DNA from: Angiostrongylus vasorum
Taxonomy: Eukaryota; Nematoda; Chromadorea; Rhabditida; Metastrongylidae
Reading direction: 5' to 3'
NCBI GenBank assembly: GCA_018806985.1
Contig: JADANN010000461.1
Span: 3,061,276-3,125,275, forward strand
DNA: 64,000 nt
Of this stretch, positions 33,700 through 46,200 are shown one piece after another (position 1 is the first letter of the stretch; each line of letters begins with the position of its first letter). A program made the translations under genes and the position numbers. The notes beneath the pieces were generated by a model. The model did no database searches, was not told the origin of the DNA, and saw nothing but the letters and a program-made list of their open reading frames with translations.

Positions 33700-34840
33700 G
33701 AAATTATGTAGAATTTTTCATTTCATTGTATTGCTTCTTTAAATTTCATTAGTTGTTTTACCTAGGATGTTATAAATCTAATAAAGTATAAATCGTAAGA
33801 AAATTATGCTCTATTTTCTAAACCAATAACTGGCCAACTGATGAAGAACACCTGCCGAGTAATCTCTAGTCTTGTGAGTGAACCCACCTTGTGCTGACGA
33901 GTTGCTTTCTCTCGTCAACAAATCAGAGCAGCAACAACGGACATTTCGATCGCTTCACAAACAAATGGATCCGCAGATTCCCCTTCTTTCTGTCTGGATT
34001 TTCTCTTTTTGTTTCCTTCTTCTCAACCTTTCCTTGATAATAACTTTTCAATAACTGGTGCCGATAAGCTTTCGCTAATTAAGTAGTTTACTTAAGGAAA
34101 TTAAGGACGTCAGACACTTAGAGAAGAAACTTTACCAAACAATTCCAACGTCATACATATGACTTTTATAGGGTCGTACAAACACTTTTGGGATTTATTG
34201 GCGGTTACAAACTTCAGTTGAAGAAATCCAATGAAAATATCTTGAGGTTTTTGACAAACTTTTGAAGTTCTAGGGGATTTCGTCTTCTTCAGAATCTGAA
34301 CAAGGTTACTACTATAAATTTCTATTCAACCAACCACTTCTTAACCCTTGGTGAAAACCTGGATCTAACTTTCGGTCACATGGTAAGCGGCTTTTTTTGA
34401 AAACAGAAAAAAGCCTACTATTCTTTGTAAATCGTCTATACGATCCACTAATGGAAACTGTTCTCACAACGTCCACATGAATGGAACAAGGAGTTTGCGT
34501 GTTTGAGGTTTAAATAATCAACTAAGGTACGGAGCGAGGCCACTCATCAGTATAAGGCATTCCTTACTGTAGTTTCATCTTGTTCAAATAAGAAAGCACG
34601 AAGGCCCAACTAGTTTCAGTCACTATGCATGGAAACCAATGCATGTTGTCATAAATGTGCTAAATTCATTCATCTTTATTTAACTTCATTCAAACATTAA
34701 CCACGAAATGAGACATATACGATCCGCATGGGAACATCTGGGTGAGACATTATAGCTCATATGTCGCTCGTAATTCCTTTGCTTTTTTCCTCTGTTGTTG
34801 CACATCTTTCTATGAAATTGTGACATTAATCAATATTTGT
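33700..34840. other. Intergenic, little recognised
   Basis: One short segment (TTTCGTCTTCTTCAGAATCTG near 34,277) resembles the decayed hammerhead-like pieces at 18.4 and 32.35 kb. Otherwise no exon or repeat copy was seen. Confidence 0.35.
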
Positions 34841-34850
34841 ACTTTGCAAG

Positions 34851-35520
34851 TTGTTCTCGAAGAATATCATTTTCTGCACACCCAAGACATTGGATGAGGC
34901 ACGACCCCTTGAGCATGCAGGAACCGGGCAGCGATTCTGCTGCTTGGACGACATACAAACTTTATCACCGGTCGTAAAATTCTGTCGGGAGTACCATCTA
35001 CTCTTTGCGCTAACTTTTATCGACCACGAAAAAGCACTTGACAGCATCGAAACGAATGCATTCCTATCAGCGCTCGTCAACCACGAAGTGAACTGGTCCT
35101 ATACACGAATACTAGCAGACTGTTATCGGTACTACGGCACAAATATACAGCTTTTTCATCGACCCTTCACTATCTCCACAGGAAAAAGGGTTCGACAAAG
35201 CAACACCATATCGTAAAATCTGTTCACTGCCACACCGTAGTGGGATAATGAAGTCACTCGATAGGAGTAAGTGCATACGTATTGATGGGAAATTCCTATC
35301 AAATCTTCGTTTCACGAATGCCATCGTCATTTCTTTGATGAATACCAGTAAAGCAGAGGTGAGGCTCTATGAACTCAACGAAGTGGGAAGAAACATTGGA
35401 TTGTGCATGAATAGGGCGAAGACTCACTTCATGAAGAACCCATGGTGCGAAGGCGGACAAATCGAACTGCGCAGTTCTTGACATCCCGATTAATGCAGTC
35501 ACCAACGATCGAAAATCTAT
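34851..35520 (+). mobile_element. RTE-type non-LTR retrotransposon, RT fragment
   Basis: A + frame (34,851-35,216) encodes the RT fingers/palm: QRFCCLDDIQTLS, ALTFIDHEKALDSIETNAFL and HRPFTISTGKRVRQSNTIS. A second frame (35,248-35,481) continues with RIDGKFLSNLRF and GRNIGLCMNRAKTHFMKN. The order is that of RTE-clade RTs. The catalytic F-A-D-D has become F-T-N-A, and a stop and frame change separate the two parts, so it is inactive. It meets another RTE copy tail to tail at about 35,520. Confidence 0.8.
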
Positions 35521-35524
35521 AATC

Positions 35525-37560
35525 AAAAAATGCGCGCCGCTTGGCTAATGTTTGGTGCTATAAAGACGATGTCATCTGCAAAGCAAAGATAGTGTAATTG
35601 TTAACCGTCGATTCATGTTATCCCACTCCAATGTTCGTATGGCGTTCTCGAGGGTGATGGTAACTAATTTTGACGAGATGGTGTCGTCTTGCCTAACCCC
35701 TCTTTTTGGCGTCGATGTTAATATCGTCATTGGATGATGATGTCTTGGTTGTGAAGTCTTTGTATAGCTCACGAAGATTCTTTATATAGTTAGTTGCTAT
35801 GTCATGGCTGCCTAGTGCTTCCAGGATTGCTTGTATATTTTAGCTGAGTCGAAAATTTTCTTTAAATTGGTGAAAGTGAGACGGAGCGGTATTTTGTGCT
35901 CTTGTGAAACATCAGTAAATCTTGTTAACCTGTGGATGTGGGCAATAGTAGTGAATCCTTCTGGAAACCCTACATGCTCACATTGCTGTCCTTCGTACAC
36001 TGTTCTGTCAAAACTGTTTAAGATGACTCGAGTTAAAAGTTTGTAGACGACAAATAGCAAGCAGATTGGACGATTGTTACCGATATCGTGGAGGTCACCC
36101 TTCTTGAACAATAAGACGGTCTTGTTCGCAGTAAATAAGAACCTTGCATTCCAACAGGTAACGTGTGTAGAGCCGAGCCAGCGTGTTTATGAGGATTTGT
36201 GGAAGGTTCTTCAGGTGTTCAGATTATATCCTGTCGGAACCTAATGTTGCGCCATTTTTCACCGAATGTCGGAAAAGAGAATTCGTTGTACATGTCCATT
36301 TTCATTTATTTCGATAGAGGACAGGACAATGTGGCTATTGAAGAGACCTGAGTAGTAATCATCAATCACTTTCTTCATTGTCTTTCTGGAAACTGTACTG
36401 TCTTCGTTCTATCTGGTTATCGAAGTGTAACCATCTTGGTCTTGTAATTGGCGAAGCTTCGGTGGGCTTTGCGAATGCTTTTCCCATCTCTGCAGCTTCG
36501 ACCATAACTGCTGCTCTCCTTTTTCTAAGATCTTCTTTTATCGCCTGTCTGCATTGATTTGCAAGTTCGGACGTGAGCTAGCGGTTGCCCATAGCTCGTT
36601 CGATTTCACGCTAGCGTATCGGCCCAAGTGTTTCTGGCGACAGAAATCTCTTGCTGACTTTCAAACTTTCATCTTTCATACATAGAGATGTTGAATGAGC
36701 TGATCGTATTACTCGTCGATCTTCCCAGGAGCTGACTAACAGCGTGAAGAAATCCCAGTTTATGGCGGTTTTGAGACTTTATTTTTTGAACCTAGCGGCT
36801 TCCTCTCTCTTCTGTAACAAATGGATTCTCGCGTGAAGAAGCCGATGGTCTGATTCCATGTGGAATTTTAGGACAACGGCAAGATCGTTTAGGCAAACCT
36901 TCAGCTTTCTATGATTCTTTCTATGTTGGCTATTTCGTTCAGGTATTCTGCATTGTAAGACTCTCACCTACATCGTTGAGAGTGGGAATTCTGTAATTGC
37001 GAGCTACCATGAATGGTATTGGTGGTCGCTATATACCTATAAAGTAGGTTATCCTGTTCATTCGATTCTGATCCATGGGTCCTAATGTGGGATTCTCCTG
37101 GGTCCAATCTTAGCGTGAAAATCTCCGTTCATGCCGTTATAGAAAATATGGTCCTCTTGGTGGAACTTTTCCAAGTTCGTATAGAATGCTTTGACTTCTT
37201 CGTCATAGCTCAATGTCGCTTTCTAGACGTCGATTCGTGTTGTTTGTTGTGCAAATGAGTCGATGTTCACGGCTAAACTCGTGCTGACGAGAACACCGGC
37301 GCCGCCAACTCCTCTACTGTCGCATGTTCCGAGAAACTGTTCTTCTTCGCCGTCAAAGACCACGTTGAATGGTTGGCATCTTCTCACCTCGACTATTCCG
37401 ACGATATCGTACGTTATTCGTCTTTCCTACGTAATCATGTCCATGATCGAGTCCTCTATCGAAGGCTCAGATGCAAGTATACCTACAGTGTAAGTACAGA
37501 TCGTCATCTTAGTCCTTTGCGATTTACGCAGGCTAGAATGGCCTTGCGATTTTAGCAGCC
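35525..37560 (-). mobile_element. RTE-type non-LTR retrotransposon, endonuclease to RT palm
   Basis: Read on the - strand from about 37,500: an endonuclease start (SEPSIEDSIMD, TYDIVGIVEVRR, TCDSRGVGGAGVLV), then ESDHRLLHARIHLLQ, then the RT with KKGDLHDIGNNRPICLL, LTFTNLKKIFDSAK, KRGVRQDDTIS and finally HYLCFADDIVFIAPN near 35,560-35,600. The FADD catalytic motif is kept here, but many frameshifts and stops break the frame. The 3' end after FADD is missing. Apurinic-type endonuclease plus RT fits the RTE clade. Confidence 0.8.
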
Positions 37561-38085
37561 TCTCCGTACCCAGTGCTACCTGCGGAATTGGAATCTCTTT
37601 CGGGGTCAGGGAATGAGGCCCGTTTAATTTACTGTGTTTAGCTTTTTCATATCCACATATAGCTTGCTGATCTCTGAACGTGGGAGCTGGGTATACTCGT
37701 GGGTATCTTGTCAGCTTCTCCCAAAGTAGACGGGAGCTTGCTTGTTGAAAGCGACTCCTAACCGAATCTCATTTATATCACTGTCATTTAGTTACAAGCT
37801 TTTGGCCGAACTAACTCGTAGAATACAATCTTCACAAAGGAGATCGTGCCCACGCACGCGTGCACGAATACGTTGTCGCAAATGCGGAAGTTACGTGCCA
37901 AATCGACGCAGAGGAAACGAGTAGTCCATCCTCTGGATCCATCTGCCTTTCAAAGAAGCAAGACCTCGGCATAGATAGTTGATATATTTATTTATGTGAT
38001 CTTATAAACTGATCTTCTTTAGCTGATCCGAGGTTGGCATAGGTGTTCGTTGACGTTGTCGTTGTTGTTGGTGTTGTTTGTCGAT

Positions 38086-38124
38086 GGCTGACGTTTCGGC
38101 GATTTCGCCTTCCTCAGAGCCTGG
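38086..38124 (-). ncRNA. Hammerhead ribozyme motif H5 (PLE copy B, left)
   Basis: On the - strand: GGCU / CUGAGGA / A / GGCG-AAAU-CGCC / GAAAC / GUC / AGCC. Stem II has four pairs with a four-base loop, and stem I has four Watson-Crick pairs. Core bases intact. Confidence 0.82.
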
Positions 38125-38558
38125 ACGTATTTTATACTAGAATACTTTGGTTATTCGGTGTAAAGGGCTGAAGTATTAATACAGATCAAGGTTTTAAATG
38201 GATGGTGGGTTAGGATGCTACGGTCATACTGAAAGGCTACTCACCGTGATGTTACGAGTGGGACTGGCGTACGCGTTGTTCACGTGAGGTCGCGAGCACG
38301 ACACACCACGGGGTCAAAATATCATTTTCAAACAGGGCGCCAGGTCACATGTGATAGTGAGGCATTCGTCTTTCCGGTTCATCTTTGGATTTTTGAAATT
38401 TATCCAAAACGCTTCAAGAGTTTTGCGCGTTGATGTTTTCGACTCTGCGCTAGGATCCGTCCAGTCACTTCAAAATCTTCGCCGTTGTGCTTTTATGCCC
38501 TATACGTACCTAGAAGGAGTGTTTTGACGAATTTTAGCTTTCCCATCTAGGTGTTCTT

Positions 38559-39104
38559 TTATGCGGACACAAAGTGGTCTACCCGTTTCCCAATATATTC
38601 CTCACCGCATGCGTTACATGAGATCAAGTATATTATACCTGAACTCATGCAATCTTCGTCTCTCCCGTTAGGACAGATCATACAGTTTTTTGAGCTGCAC
38701 AAACGATCATAGAGACGGTTGCGAACTAACTGACGGCGTAGGGTATTGGGTGGGATGTCAACAATCGTTACATAATTTTCAAGACCACTTTTTCTTAAGC
38801 ATTTCTTAATGGCGCAACTTACTTCATTTGATGTGAAGGGTAGCTTAAAAGGGACCTTACTTACGTCCGAAACATTATTTTGGGGAACTACCCTACGTTT
38901 TTGTCCAACCCGAATGGCTTCTACGTCGTAGCCATTGGAAATGGCAATTTTTCGTGCCAGGTTTTGCGATTCCTTCCTTTCCTCTTCTCCTGTGCACACA
39001 TTTTTAGCCGTACGGTACATGTTTTTGATAAGTGCTTTTTTCATGTGTGAAGGATGAGAGGAGAGGTAGTGAACTACTACGTTCTTACTACTTGGCTTAC
39101 CGTA
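38559..39104 (-). pseudogene. PLE GIY-YIG endonuclease, copy B
   Basis: The - strand frame is open from about 39,104 to 38,559. It covers the region after the RT (HPSHMKKALIKNMYRTAK), a basic linker (VGQKRRVVPQNN), LRRQLVRNRLYDRLC, a Cys-rich segment (CMICPNGRDEDC) and IIYLISCNACGEEYIG. A one-base deletion just after EEYIG (compare YVGETGR in copy A) shifts the frame and ends it at KRVDHFVSA, so the catalytic helix is lost. Confidence 0.82.
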
Positions 39105-39201
39105 GCAACCTAACCCACCATCTATTTAAAACTTTGATCTTCATTAATACTTCAGCCTTTTACACCGAATAACTATAGTATTCTAATATAAAATACGTCC
39201 A

Positions 39202-39237
39202 GGCTCTGAGGAGGGCGAAATCGCCGAAACGTCAGCC
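39202..39237 (+). ncRNA. Hammerhead ribozyme motif H6 (PLE copy B, right)
   Basis: GGCU / CUGAGGA / G / GGCG-AAAU-CGCC / GAAAC / GUC / AGCC. The joining base is G instead of A, as also tolerated in the family. Stems I and II are fully paired. Confidence 0.82.
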
Positions 39238-39565
39238 ATCGACAAACAACACCAACAACAACGACAACGTCAACGAACACCTACACCAACCTCGGATCAG
39301 TTAAAGAAGATCAGTTTATAAGATCACATAAATAAATAGATTGCGTAATAATTTGATGTTACCGGTTCTATAGAAGAAGAACCGATAAAGCTTTAGTCAC
39401 TGTTGCATAAAACTTTTGTTTGTTGACAACGTCGTCTCTGCTCAAGAAGAAAACGACAACTTATTTATCAATGCCGGCATAGAAAGTTAGTCTTGGGAAT
39501 TAACCACTTTATTCATATTGTTTTTCGGCGATATTTTGGGAGGGACTTCATTTATTTTTATTTTA

Positions 39566-39920
39566 TATGACCCGTCTTCACGTCTATTGTGCAGATCCCA
39601 GCACTTCTCACATTCGATTCGCTGCTTCGCATCCATTGTCCACGAAGGTTTTCCCACTTTTACGGCCTCGGTTGCTGCTTGAGGATTTTCACTTCATTTT
39701 GAATGTCGTAAATGCTGGTTGAGTCGATTCTGTCTGCAGTACTGTGATAGCCTTGCTGGAGCGTTCCCAGTTGAATTGCAGAGAGTGATTTTTTTTCAGA
39801 CATGTCCGACACCAATTTTCCAGCCCCGGAGGTATGAGAGCCTTGGTTGGCCTGGAACGGAATCAAACTAGCACCACGCTGATGATGGCGGACATCACCA
39901 CCACTGTGCTATCCGCCCTC
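39566..39920 (-). repeat. SINE-D, tRNA-derived repeat
   Basis: On the - strand the head reads GGGCGGATAGCACAGTGGTGG (A box TAGCACAGTGG), then AGTTTGATTCCGTTCC (B box). The core CCTCCGGGGCTGGAAAATTG is shared with SINE-A, and a long unrelated tail ends ...GACGGGTCATATA. Partial relatives lie at 43,215 and 50,895. Family name is mine. Confidence 0.7.
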
Positions 39921-40225
39921 TTATTTTGATACTACTGAGTAGAGTTCAATTCTATTGGTATTATTGATTTTGGAAAGCAGAAATCGGCACACAGCTCGAC
40001 AAAAACATCGCACTAGTTGAATAAATTATGTCGAATCCATCCGTGGTATCCAGCCCAGGGGATCGAGAGACGCGGAATGCACTCTGCTCTTTGTAGTGGC
40101 TATCCACACAACTGTTCCTTATACCTCTTTTACACTTGTTGTCATGACTTTGCTATGAATGTTCACAGAAAATACCGAAAGAGAAAGATAACATTTTTCA
40201 TTCGACATAACTAAGATTAGTTGCC

Positions 40226-40233
40226 TCCTCAGG
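40226..40233 (+). promoter_or_regulatory. Putative trans-splice acceptor of the LACT gene
   Basis: CTCCTCAG followed by G and the ATG at 40,234. Position and sequence suit spliced-leader addition. Confidence 0.45.
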
Positions 40234-43200
40234 ATGGCTCTCATACGATATGCCTCAATTTTGGGCGCTTTTGGTATGGTTGCGCACATCGTCACAAATA
40301 TACTCTACACCGAATATCCTCTCCATTTCGACGGTGAAACTGAAGAAGGGTTTGATGACGTTCGGAAAGCTTTTCAGTTAGTTTTGCTATTTATTTCATA
40401 CCATGGTTATAGGTCATATTTGATGTGAATTCTTTTAATTAGTGAGACGATATTGTTACCAGCTGTTTCTCAAAAGAAAATGGAATGAAAGACTGAAGTT
40501 AATAAACTGAATGCGTACTGTTAGTAAAACGATAAAGCATAAAGCTCTCGACGTTGATCAGTCCCTGAGGGATGCGCCATGCATTCGACTTCATTAAGCC
40601 TCGTTTGGAGGTGATTGAATGCATATCTGGCCTTTACAATAACTCACGGTGGCCTACCGATTACCGAGCCAGTGCCGCTATCCTCCCAGACAAGTCTGGT
40701 ACCAATTTGCCGACCCCGGATGGATGGAAGGCTCGGTGAGCTACGGACGCGTGGATCGATTCCACGTTTTGTTCGGCGTGTGTTGCAGGGCGCCTCCGAC
40801 CACTATGCCACACGCGCCCTTTTTAGAGATAGAGGAAATTGTACAAAAACTTTTGCAGTTAATCCAATGATTTACATGTTTTGTACAGTGTCTTCTGAAT
40901 ATTATACGTTTATATTGAGCATTCAGGCAAAATTTCCTGGATGGTTGGGAAGCCGAAGGAGCTTCACTGGCAGTTTTCGTGAAAGGTCAGAAAATAGTTG
41001 ATATATGGGGAGGATATGCCGACAAACATGCGGCTAGAAAGTGGAGACAGGTGGGACAGTGACCATCGAATATCCACTGAATACTCGACAAGTTAAGAAT
41101 TGTGTGATAAACAAGGTCTACATGCAAATTGCTCATTAGTTAATGGAATTCTACGTGTCACGATGTGCACTTCTTTGACTTCCGACTCTTTGGCTCCTCA
41201 TCTTGCCTTATGCCGTTTTTTTCAGAAACTGCTGTCATTGTTTCAACCTCTATTTAATACCTGTTCTTTTTTTCATGAAAGGGTAAACTGTGAAATACAA
41301 TCACAATGGTGCTGAAACATGAGCAAAATCCGGAACCTCACCCAATCTTCAGACCCACGATTATGCTTACAGGGAGCTTACGTGCTAGCCACCACACCAA
41401 CAGAGGCCATTGTTTTGCCTTTTCCTCAGCCTTTTACCCAATCATTGTTATCAGCAATCACCTATGGCCGAGGGAAGGTCTAAGCAAGGGCCTCGATTGG
41501 TGTGGTGGGTAGATAAAACGTGGACCCTCGAAAAGGGTGGTCGCGATATCGTCGTCAACCTGAAGTTCTGTGTTTTGCTGATATCTGAGCACGCTTGTGG
41601 TGGTTGCATTTCACTGTTTTCAATTTCTTATTTACCCTTTTCTAATACTTGCGTACTGGAAGCGTCAAATCAGTTTCTATATCCAATACAAAAATATTGA
41701 TCTTTCGGAAGTCAATGTTGAATTTCAGCGTACATTCTCAGAGTGGCGTACTTCATTTATTACATTAAAGATTCGTCTTGTTGTGCAGAAGTGCGACGAT
41801 AGCTGGAGACAACGATTTCCTTGACAGCCATTCATTTCGCGCATCTTTCATTTGTCGAGCATCTTCAGTCATCCAGTTTTCTTCAGATGGTCTGAAAACA
41901 ATTGAAGGCCGAGACCAAGTTTACTCAAAGTTTTCGAGGATTTGTGCTCCTCCATTTGCTTCCGACAAGGCCTTCAATTCATTGTCGTCAATAGCGAGGG
42001 CCCACGATCTACCTTAACTTCAAGATCAAATCCACCACTACAAAATTTTTTAAACCACTATTGAATCGTTCTTCAACACTTCTTCTGCCCCATGCCTCAT
42101 TAGTGTTCGTCTGCCCTGCATAGCGAGCGAATTTGAATTCATAGAGATACATTAAAAGATAAAAGGATAAATCTCTCGGCGTTGATCAATCCCCTGAGGG
42201 ATGCGCCATGCATTCGACTTCATTAAGTATCGTTAGAGGTGATTGAATGCATATCTGGCCTGTTAAAATGACTCGCGGTGGCCTACCGATGTATGGAGCC
42301 AGAACTGCTATCCTCCCAGAGAAGTCTGATACCAATTTGCCGACGCTTGATGAATAGAAGGCTTGGTGGGCCAGGGACGGAGGGACCAATCCCACGTGTA
42401 TGTTGCAGGACGCCTCTGAACACTGCGCCACACGTGCCAGAAGTAAACTGACGGAATAAATCCGTTTATCAACCTGGTTTAAGCTTAACAATTTAAATAT
42501 ATCATAGAAGCTGATTAGTCGATTTTTCTACTTTGACAACTGAAACACCAGACTTTAGAACTTGCCAAAAACGCAGCTTACATTACAATTCAATCATACG
42601 CGGAGAAAATGCATACAGTGAGCTTTACATAATCTGTTACAGTACGACATCTTAAAAAGGAATTGTTTTTTAAAAAATATGCAGGAAGAATGGAACTACA
42701 AATCCGGGACTAATTTCCGGATAACCTAATAAAAATACTGAGTAATGTGGTCAGCCCTATGTATCTGACCTTGAAATTTCCGAAAATGAGTTAGTGTATG
42801 AAGCATTTGAGGCCACAGAATATTCAGTAGCCTTCATAGTGAGCAATAAATTTGGGTATTTAAAAGTTCGATAGCCTTCCATTCCGAAATATTGAAAATA
42901 GATGTGACGTATCTTCTTTATCGAGGCAGCTGTAAGGAAAAACCAGTCTTGAAATGAGCTATCTTATTATGAAGGTGCAGAAAACGTTGAACGATGATAG
43001 CTACAATACAAACGTATTTTCAGGACACTCTTAGCGTAGTCTTCTCGAGTACGAAGGCGGTTGCGGCTCTATGTATAGCAATTCTTGCCGATCGTGGGCG
43101 ACTAAGCTACGATGACCTCGTCTCTAAGCATTGGCCTGGATTCGCGAAAAATGGCAAGGAAAACATCACTATTGAATGGGTGATGTCACATATGGTGAGC

Positions 43201-46200
43201 TGTTTCTTCTATTTCACATGACCCGCCATCAGATCTACTGTGCGGATCCTAGCACTTTCTGCATTCGATTCGTTTTCCTCGCATTCTTCGTCTACAAAGG
43301 TCTTCGAACATTTCACATGTTGTTGCAGTTGCTGCTTGAGGATTTCGGATTTTTTATGAATGTCATAGAATGTTGATCGAGTCGATTCTCCGTGTAACAT
43401 TGGATGTAGCCGAACTAAGACGTTCCCACGTGGATTGGAGGAGAGCGTTTGTAAGAGGGTGTCGAATCAGCACGTCGGTTCCTGATAGACTGCATTACTA
43501 AACACTACGATCAGAGCATGTTCTTTTGATCAGACCGATGCACTACACCCGCCTCAGCCTAATCTATACAGTGCAATGTTTCGTTAGATTGATGAGCTTA
43601 CGCAAGCTTCTTATAAAAGTACTACTATCGAAATATTTGAATTGGAAAACCCATGAAATACACATTGCATCGAGGGATATCATGGCCGACTTATTGTGCC
43701 CTCTAAAATGTCGCGGCCTTCGTTGAATTCATTGTCGGCCATACTGTCATGACTTCCTACAAAGTTCGTCTTTAGATTTAACTGCTTGTACCAAGTATTT
43801 GAAGTAGTGCATTTGTGAGGTGTCTTTTACAGAAATCATTGTCATAGTTGGGAACGTTCGCTGATGTCGAGTGACGAATTGATTTTCGATGGAATTTACT
43901 CAATATGCAACTGCCAGAGTTAGGTATCAGTGGAGGTGAAGATTTTGGATAAGATCACACAAATTGCCGTGCTCCTACCTCTTGAATTCCTTGCTTAGAT
44001 GGACTTTGTGATCCAACTCTTTCTTCATTTCCTTTCTGAATTGCTTTATGCTTAGCACCACTGGTCGATAAATCCTCCGTTAAAACTAGAGATGATCTTA
44101 CCAAACTTTCTAGCTCATTCTCCTGCAGCACAATTTTGCTGTCCTCTAGTTCACCCTACACACTTCACGACAGCAAACTGACGTTTCCAACGGTAGAGCA
44201 ATTATGAAACAATTCGTTCTTATGAGAAACTGCAGAATTCGCCGGGAAGGTGACCGATTTGAAGAAAACTGCATCTTAATTATTGGAATGCTCTAAGTCT
44301 ATGTGAATCATCTTTAAAATAAGAAAAAGAACTTTAACACTTTCGCGACGAGTGACAGCTGTAGCTGTCATAAGGGTTTTCCCGAATAGCCCGTAAGACG
44401 CCTATAGGTCTCATTTTTTTAGTTTAATATATAGACCTGTTATCCTGGACATTTTGCCATGAACTGGTAGATTATAGAACACAGATGTTGTGTTTGGCGT
44501 TAGTCGGAAGAAGCTCTATTTTGCATCTACAATTGCACAAAAACTGCTTTCCGGACGAGTTCAGCAACCAGAAATCTGGATGCTAATCGACTACGACTTC
44601 ACTTTAATTGCTGTAAAGGATAAAAGCTCTCGGCTTTGATCAATCCCTGAGGGATGCGCCATGCATGCGACTTCATTAAACATCGTTTGGAGATGATTGA
44701 ATGCATATCTGGCCTTTACAATGACTCGCTGTGGCCTAGCGATGTATCGAGTTAGTGCCGCTATCCTCCCAGACAAGTCTGGTACCAATTTGCCTACCCC
44801 GGAGGGATGGAAGGCTTGGTGAGCCACGGACGCGGAGATCGACTCCACGTGTGTGTTGCAGGGCGCCTCTGACCACTGCGCCACACGCGCCTTTTAATTG
44901 TTATAGTGGGTGATATTTAGCATATAGACTGCGCAGGTATAAAAAGTAATGAGATAAAGCCCCATGAGCTGCAAAACACTTTAAAACGCTGAGGATAATG
45001 TGCTTGTATGAGACCACAGTAACATGTAAATACCACCATAAATGTCATTCATACCTATAGAACGACAGAGCAACGTCTTTTATACAGTCCGTTCACGTTT
45101 GCAAACCGCGAACTCCCCCAGTTATCCAAAAATTTTTGTTTGCTGTCAAAAAATCGGTAAATCCATAGCGGTTGGAAATTAGGTATCGTCCAGTCTGCAC
45201 AAACCCCAGATTAGGCGAAGTTGCGAAAGTGTTTAAAAAAAAGATCTTGGTGAATGGTTAAATTACAAAGGGTTCCAGTCAGGTCTTCCGTACTTGGATA
45301 CGATAATCACTGAAGAGATAGCCGTCGACCATAACCTCATGAAAAATGTGCTCGAAGAGGAAGAACCCAAAGTCACACCTGGAATCAGTACCGGCTACCA
45401 TGCATTCACCTTTGGATGGTTAGTGGATCAGATTGTGAGACACACTGATGAAAAACAACGTGGAATCGGACAGTTCCTGAGGGAAGAAGTGACTGAACCA
45501 AACGGTTAGCCGAAAGCTTTTTTTATTCTTGCAATGATTTATGAGTGCTATTGATTGCAAAAAAAAATTAGACAAACAACGTTGAGAGAAGAGAGTGATG
45601 AAAATGAAAAACTCCAAATTTAAAAGTAAGGTATTAATATATCTATATGTAATGCGTAAATACTTCTTAGTGCTAAAAATGACTAATAAATGCTACTTTT
45701 ATAATACCCGTGATAAATGAAGACTCTCATATTAAAGGATCTTCTACCTATAATCACCATTAGCCACTCCTGTTTTTCTCATGGTAAACTGGTTTTCCAG
45801 CTACAAATTACATTCTGGTGAACTCTCCAGCTTATATGCCAGCATAAGGTGTGGTGGGTACATAGAGACTACTACAACCTCAGGGCCATTTTGAGCTGCC
45901 TAAATCTCGAATTGCTAACTTGACGATCTGTACCTACTCCCACTTGCATCCGTGTGCCCTACAGGGTACCTGATTAGGCAGGCTAGAAGGATAAGGTACG
46001 ACGTCATGGGATGGCTGACACGAAGAAACGGCACCTATTTAACGCCGTCTCTAACACCGGAGAAGAACTGTTCCTCGCCCTCGTCAACACGAGTTTGGCC
46101 ATAACATCTATTCATTCAAGCAACTTATTACCTCAACCAGACGTTTACGATCGAAGACCATGAATCAATGCGGGCTTTAACAGCCTTTGTTGTCTACGTG

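Larger units (their letters stand above)
37960..39345 (-). mobile_element. Penelope-like element, copy B
   Basis: Inverted arms (37,960-38,560 and 39,105-39,345) share the GATCTTATAAACTGATCTTC, GACGTTGTCGTTGTTGTTG and hammerhead blocks. Between them, on the - strand, lies one open endonuclease segment. The RT is entirely missing: the coding part joins the arm directly at about 39,105. It lies in the intergenic space between the glutamine synthetase and LACT genes. Confidence 0.82.
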
